From: an uncultured Collinsella sp.
GTDB taxonomy: Bacteria > Actinomycetota > Coriobacteriia > Coriobacteriales > Coriobacteriaceae
Assembly: GCA_900555745.1 (NCBI GenBank)
Contig: USMH01000035.1
Location: 1 to 8,307 of the forward strand
Direction: 5' to 3'
Length of the DNA: 8,307 nucleotides
Shown here piece after piece: positions 5,918 to 8,307 of this stretch (positions are counted from its first letter, which is position 1; each line of letters opens with the position of its first letter). The notes below the pieces were generated by a model that made no database searches, had not been told where the DNA came from, and was given only the letters and a program-made list of their open reading frames with translations. A program made the translations under genes and the position numbers.

Positions 5918-6919
5918 ATGGATACACTGCTCGAGGCCATTGACGTCTGCGATGTCGATGGCTTTTGCTATGGCAACTATACGGACGAGGAGGCCGGCAC
6001 CGGTTGCACCGTAATCGTGGCACCCGAAGGCGCCACCGGCGGCGTTGACGTTCGCGGCGGTGCCCCAGCATCGCGCGAAACCGACCTGCTGCGACCCGAG
6101 AACACCGTCGACAAGGTCCACGCCGTCTGCCTTTCAGGTGGATCGGCCTTTGGCCTCGAGGCTGCAAGCGGCGTCGCTCGCGAGCTTGAGAGCCGCGGCA
6201 TCGGCCTTCCCGTCGGCCCCACGCAGGTGCCTATCGTGTGCTCCAGCTGTATCTTCGACCTCGCCTTTGGTAACCCCACCGTTCGCCCCGACATTGAGGC
6301 CGGCATCGCCGCGGTGCGCGAAGCACTCGACAACACCCCCACCAAGCTCGAACAGGGCAACGTGGGCGCCGGCACGGGTGCCACCGTCGGAAAGCTCATG
6401 GGCCCCGCCACCTGCATGAAGGCCGGCCTTGGCGCTGCCGCCGTGGCGCTCGGTCCCGTTAAGGTAGGAGCCGTGGTTTCGGTCAACGCCTGCGGCAACG
6501 TGGTCGACCCCTTCACCGGCGAGTGGGTCGCCGGTATGCGCGCCGCAGCCGATAGTGACCAGATCGTCGACATGGAACTCGCAGCCTTTGCCGCCGCCGG
6601 ATCCATGCAGATGCCGCTCGACCGCACCAACACCACCATCAGCTGCATCGTCACCAACGTGGAACTCACTAAGGCACAAGCCACCAAGGTCTCCCAGATG
6701 GCCGCAGACGCCTACGCCCACGCCATCCGTCCCACGCACACCACCAACGACGGCGACACTATCTACACCCTCGCCAGCGGCAAACTAGGCGCCCAGGCAA
6801 GCGCCGCCGTTCCCCTAGACTTACTGGGTATGCTCGCCGTAAGGGCCCTACAGACCGCCATCGTAAACGGAGCCAAAACCGCCAAAACCTCCCACGGCGT
6901 CCCCGGAGCCGCGAAGTAG
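5918..6919 (+). CDS. P1/DmpA-family (S58) autoprocessing aminopeptidase homologue
   Basis: A 333-residue cytoplasmic protein of the DmpA/BapA/NylC family (Ntn-like fold), whose members cut themselves into alpha and beta chains and act as aminopeptidases, beta-peptidases or amide hydrolases. Visible hallmarks: VHAVCLSGGSAFGLEAASGV near residues 68-87, GIGLPVGPTQVPIV, GNVGAGTGATVGK around 149-161, and VGAVVSVNACGNVVDP. The probable self-cleavage site is N238-T239 in DRTNTTISCIVTNVEL, which would make T239 the N-terminal nucleophile of the small chain. The C-terminus carries the usual helix (LLGMLAVRALQTAIVNG). No signal peptide is seen. It begins after an excellent ribosome site and ends 12 bases before hairpin R1. 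The natural substrate is unknown for most such bacterial proteins; Thr rather than Ser as nucleophile resembles NylC more than DmpA. Confidence 0.9.
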   Translation: MDTLLEAIDVCDVDGFCYGNYTDEEAGTGCTVIVAPEGATGGVDVRGGAPASRETDLLRPENTVDKVHAVCLSGGSAFGLEAASGVARELESRGIGLPVGPTQVPIVCSSCIFDLAFGNPTVRPDIEAGIAAVREALDNTPTKLEQGNVGAGTGATVGKLMGPATCMKAGLGAAAVALGPVKVGAVVSVNACGNVVDPFTGEWVAGMRAAADSDQIVDMELAAFAAAGSMQMPLDRTNTTISCIVTNVELTKAQATKVSQMAADAYAHAIRPTHTTNDGDTIYTLASGKLGAQASAAVPLDLLGMLAVRALQTAIVNGAKTAKTSHGVPGAAK

Positions 6920-6931
6920 CCTAACCTGACC

Positions 6932-7056
6932 GGTTACCCGGTGGGGCTTGGTTATGTTTGCTGCTCTACAGTCCTGGCTCGCACGAAGAACACATTAAGT
7001 GTTCTTCGGCTCGTGCGGAACTCGCGACAAACATAACCAAGCCCCACCGGGCAACC
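6932..7056 (+). repeat. R1: nested palindromic element after the P1 peptidase gene
   Basis: The outer arms 6937-6960 and 7028-7051 are perfectly complementary over 24 pairs. They extend after one A/C mismatch by GGTT/AACC (6932-6935, 7053-7056). Inside is a second perfect hairpin, CGAAGAACAC-ATTAA-GTGTTCTTCG (6984-7008). Between the two stems lie ACAGTCCTGGCTCGCAC (left) and GGCTCGTGCGGAACT (right), which can pair only partly (AGTCC with GGAACT, one bulged A) and share GGCTCG in direct orientation. The element begins 12 bases after the peptidase stop. There is no T tract directly after it, so it is not a textbook intrinsic terminator, though such a stable structure would certainly affect 3' ends or mRNA stability. 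It is related to R2. Confidence 0.9.
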
Positions 7057-7065
7057 TACCAACCA

Positions 7066-7156
7066 GATTCTTTTCAGCCCAGGCCCCTGTGTACCGCGCG
7101 TCGAAGATCTTCAAATTCAGGCAGCCTGACAATCGATTCTTATAGCAGAGGCCCCT
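7066..7156 (+). repeat. Imperfect direct repeat GATTCTT...AGGCCCCT around the glycosyltransferase remnant
   Basis: GATTCTTTTCAGC-CCAGGCCCCT at 7066-7088 recurs at 7135-7156 with a few differences and one base fewer; the two copies begin 69 bases apart. The second copy runs into the left arm of R2. Together they bracket the fragment resembling the glycosyltransferase 3' end. This looks like a diverged tandem duplication or the scar of a recombination event. Confidence 0.5.
7089..7119 (+). pseudogene. Remnant resembling the 3' end of the neighbouring glycosyltransferase gene, opposite strand
   Basis: Read on the + strand, 7089-7118 encodes VYRASKIFKF, close to the last codons of the - strand glycosyltransferase (LYRLASKIFKFN). 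Sixteen bases (7104-7119) are an exact inverted copy of 7297-7312. One codon (Leu) is missing and no stop follows at the matching place. There is no upstream coding sequence: hairpin R1 and the peptidase gene lie there. It may be the tail of a lost convergent paralogue or a small inverted duplication. Too short to be a gene of its own. Confidence 0.5.
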
Positions 7157-7312
7157 TGGCCTTTAGTTTGATACAAGTTCCGCACGAGCCGGAAAGCACT
7201 TAATGTGCTTTCCGTGCGAGCAGGACTGTTCGCAGTAGCAAACTAAAGGCCAAGGGGCCCAGTCAACCTATCAGCAGCGATTACTCAACAGTTAGTTGAA
7301 TTTGAAGATCTT
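7104..7312. repeat. Imperfect large inverted repeat centred on R2
   Basis: Both sides of R2 carry, pointing inward, the same order of signals: a 16-base exact match (7104-7119 and complement of 7297-7312), then AATCG-N6-ATAG (7131-7145 and complement of 7268-7282), then the outer arm beginning GGCCCC. The spacing differs by a few bases. The mirror symmetry thus extends beyond the R2 hairpin into the end of the glycosyltransferase gene. Confidence 0.6.
7150..7259 (-). repeat. R2: nested palindromic element after the glycosyltransferase gene
   Basis: The outer arms 7150-7170 and 7239-7259 are perfectly complementary over 21 pairs; the inner hairpin is GGAAAGCAC-TTAAT-GTGCTTTCC (7191-7213). On the - strand the parts between the stems read ACAGTCCTGCTCGCAC and GGCTCGTGCGGAACT. 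These match R1 at 15 of 16 and 15 of 15 positions in the same order. R2 is therefore an inverted relative of R1, in the same sense relative to the glycosyltransferase (- strand) as R1 is to the peptidase. It starts 32 bases after the glycosyltransferase stop codon, and no T tract follows. Confidence 0.9.
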
Positions 7313-8307
7313 AGAGGCAAGACGGTATAGGCCGAGCGTGGTTTTGTCTCCGGCCCGTCCGCGCAGATTGGTGAAGAACCCGACCACGCCGTAGCGGGCA
7401 CGACGATACATGCGCTCGTCGTAGGCCTTCAAATCATTCCACAGCATCTTTAGGCGCTCGTCGGCGCAATCTTCCTCGGAAAGCTTGGTGAGAACCGAGC
7501 AGATCGCCATCATCATGGTGAAGTAGCCCATCATGTACGAACGCAGACGCGACGACTCAACATCGCTGTACAAGTGGTACGACTCCATCATGATACGCGT
7601 AACACGGAACTGCTGGTCCAGACGCTTGACCATCGTTGCCTCGTTGACGCTCTGACCTTCGCGACCGATAAAGTAGCGGTAGAGGTCGATGTCGGCGTAG
7701 TACATGGTCTTGCAACGCGGCAGCGGCACGTAGGCGTAGATGTTGTCCACATAGAACGTGTGCGGCGGCATGGGAAGGTTGGACTCGCGCAGCACATCCG
7801 TGCGATAGCACAGGCTGTGCATGAGCAGGTTCTGGTCCAGGCGAAAATGACCGATCTGATCCCAGGAAAAGATCTTTTTGCGCGGCAGGGCAAATTTGTA
7901 GCCAATAGCGGTATGCGTGCCCTCGTAAACCTTCTCGTACACGTAGTTCGAGATAAACAGGTCAACGCGCTGGTCGCGCTCCTCAAAGCCACGCAGAATC
8001 GACAGCATGGTCGAAAGGGCAGCACCGTCAAGCCAGTCGTCCGAATCAACAACCTTGTAGTAGGTGCCCTGCGCCTCGCGCAGACCCGAAAGGACGGCAA
8101 TACCGTGACCGCCGTTCTCCTGGTGCACCGCGCGGATGATTCCAGGGTAACGGGCCTCCCACTCGTCGGCCTTGGCGGCCGTCTCGTCCTTGGAGCCGTC
8201 GTCCACCACGATAATCTCGATATCGGTGGCGTAATTGCTCCCCTCCAAGATAGAGGTGATGCAATGGTCCATGTCCTTGGCGGCGTTATACGAGGGAATA
8301 CCGAATG
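7292..8307 (-). CDS. Family 2 glycosyltransferase, 5' end cut off by the window
   Basis: A GT-A fold glycosyltransferase that would transfer a sugar from a nucleotide-sugar donor during synthesis of a cell-surface glycan. On the - strand the frame stays open past the internal Met at 8272 to the window edge, reading FGIPSYNAAKDMDHCITSIL. That is the usual first strand and helix of GT2 enzymes, so the real start lies beyond the window and 8272 is not it. Motifs follow in order: EIIVVDDGSKDET (DDGS encoded at 8203-8192), the loop HQENGGHGIAVLSGL, and the metal- and donor-binding VVDSDDWLDG (encoded at 8050-8033). The C-terminal half (YRYFIGREGQSVNEATMVKR and onward) is typical of capsule or teichoic-type GT2 proteins; I see no transmembrane segment. 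It converges on the P1 peptidase gene, and its last codons are mirrored at 7104-7119. Donor and acceptor are unknown. Confidence 0.92.
   Translation of the reverse strand, partial: FGIPSYNAAKDMDHCITSILEGSNYATDIEIIVVDDGSKDETAAKADEWEARYPGIIRAVHQENGGHGIAVLSGLREAQGTYYKVVDSDDWLDGAALSTMLSILRGFEERDQRVDLFISNYVYEKVYEGTHTAIGYKFALPRKKIFSWDQIGHFRLDQNLLMHSLCYRTDVLRESNLPMPPHTFYVDNIYAYVPLPRCKTMYYADIDLYRYFIGREGQSVNEATMVKRLDQQFRVTRIMMESYHLYSDVESSRLRSYMMGYFTMMMAICSVLTKLSEEDCADERLKMLWNDLKAYDERMYRRARYGVVGFFTNLRGRAGDKTTLGLYRLASKIFKFN

Noticed and set aside
6919..7056. Integron attC site (GCCTAAC at 6919-6925 followed by a folded element)
   Set aside because: GCCTAAC fits the left core box, but no matching GTTRRRY box closes the fold, the stems are perfectly paired rather than bulged, and the genes are not a cassette array.
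6958..7203. 81-codon + strand frame across R1 and into R2
   Set aside because: It runs through both arms of the palindromes, has no ribosome site, and its sequence is just translation of the repeats.
6920..7291. CRISPR array
   Set aside because: The repeats are two inverted, nested palindromes of over 100 bases, not regular short direct repeats with spacers.
8046..8272. Met at 8272 as the glycosyltransferase start
   Set aside because: The frame continues upstream as FGIPSYNAAKD, the conserved N-terminal GT2 segment, so the gene is simply cut by the window edge.

Overview
The window looks like chromosomal DNA of a high-GC Gram-positive gut actinobacterium, most likely a Coriobacteriia member such as Collinsella. 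This rests on GC-rich third codon positions, AGGAG-type ribosome sites and the protein styles seen; no search was possible. Five complete protein genes lie on the + strand, and one glycosyltransferase on the - strand runs off the right edge.

Layout. Bases 1-582 are mostly non-coding and become AT-rich after about 225. The first 31 bases may hold the 5' end of a divergent gene. Then come a class 1 polyphosphate kinase with a long extra C-terminal tail (583-3162), a strong intrinsic terminator (3187-3229), and a 23S rRNA/tRNA uracil-C5 methyltransferase of the RumA/RlmD/RlmCD type (3276-4589). A DJ-1/PfpI protein (4696-5238) overlaps a Maf nucleotide pyrophosphatase (5235-5816) by four bases. 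A P1/DmpA-type (S58) self-processing aminopeptidase homologue follows (5918-6919). The convergent glycosyltransferase (7292-8307, 5' end missing) closes the window. The protein genes are mostly housekeeping or metabolite-repair functions with apparently separate promoters; only DJ-1 and Maf look like a tight operon.

The unexpected part is the 372-base gap between the two convergent genes (6920-7291). It holds two nested hairpins, R1 (6932-7056) and R2 (7150-7259). They are related to each other in opposite orientation, so each has the same sense relative to the gene that would transcribe into it. Internal segments are nearly identical, while the paired arms differ by changes that keep both hairpins fully paired. 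Between them lies a short + strand fragment resembling the last codons of the glycosyltransferase gene. R2 is therefore flanked by mirrored copies of that 3' end. This is either a structured 3'-end RNA or mobile palindromic element, or the trace of an inverted duplication or lost convergent gene. It is the best candidate here for something undescribed.
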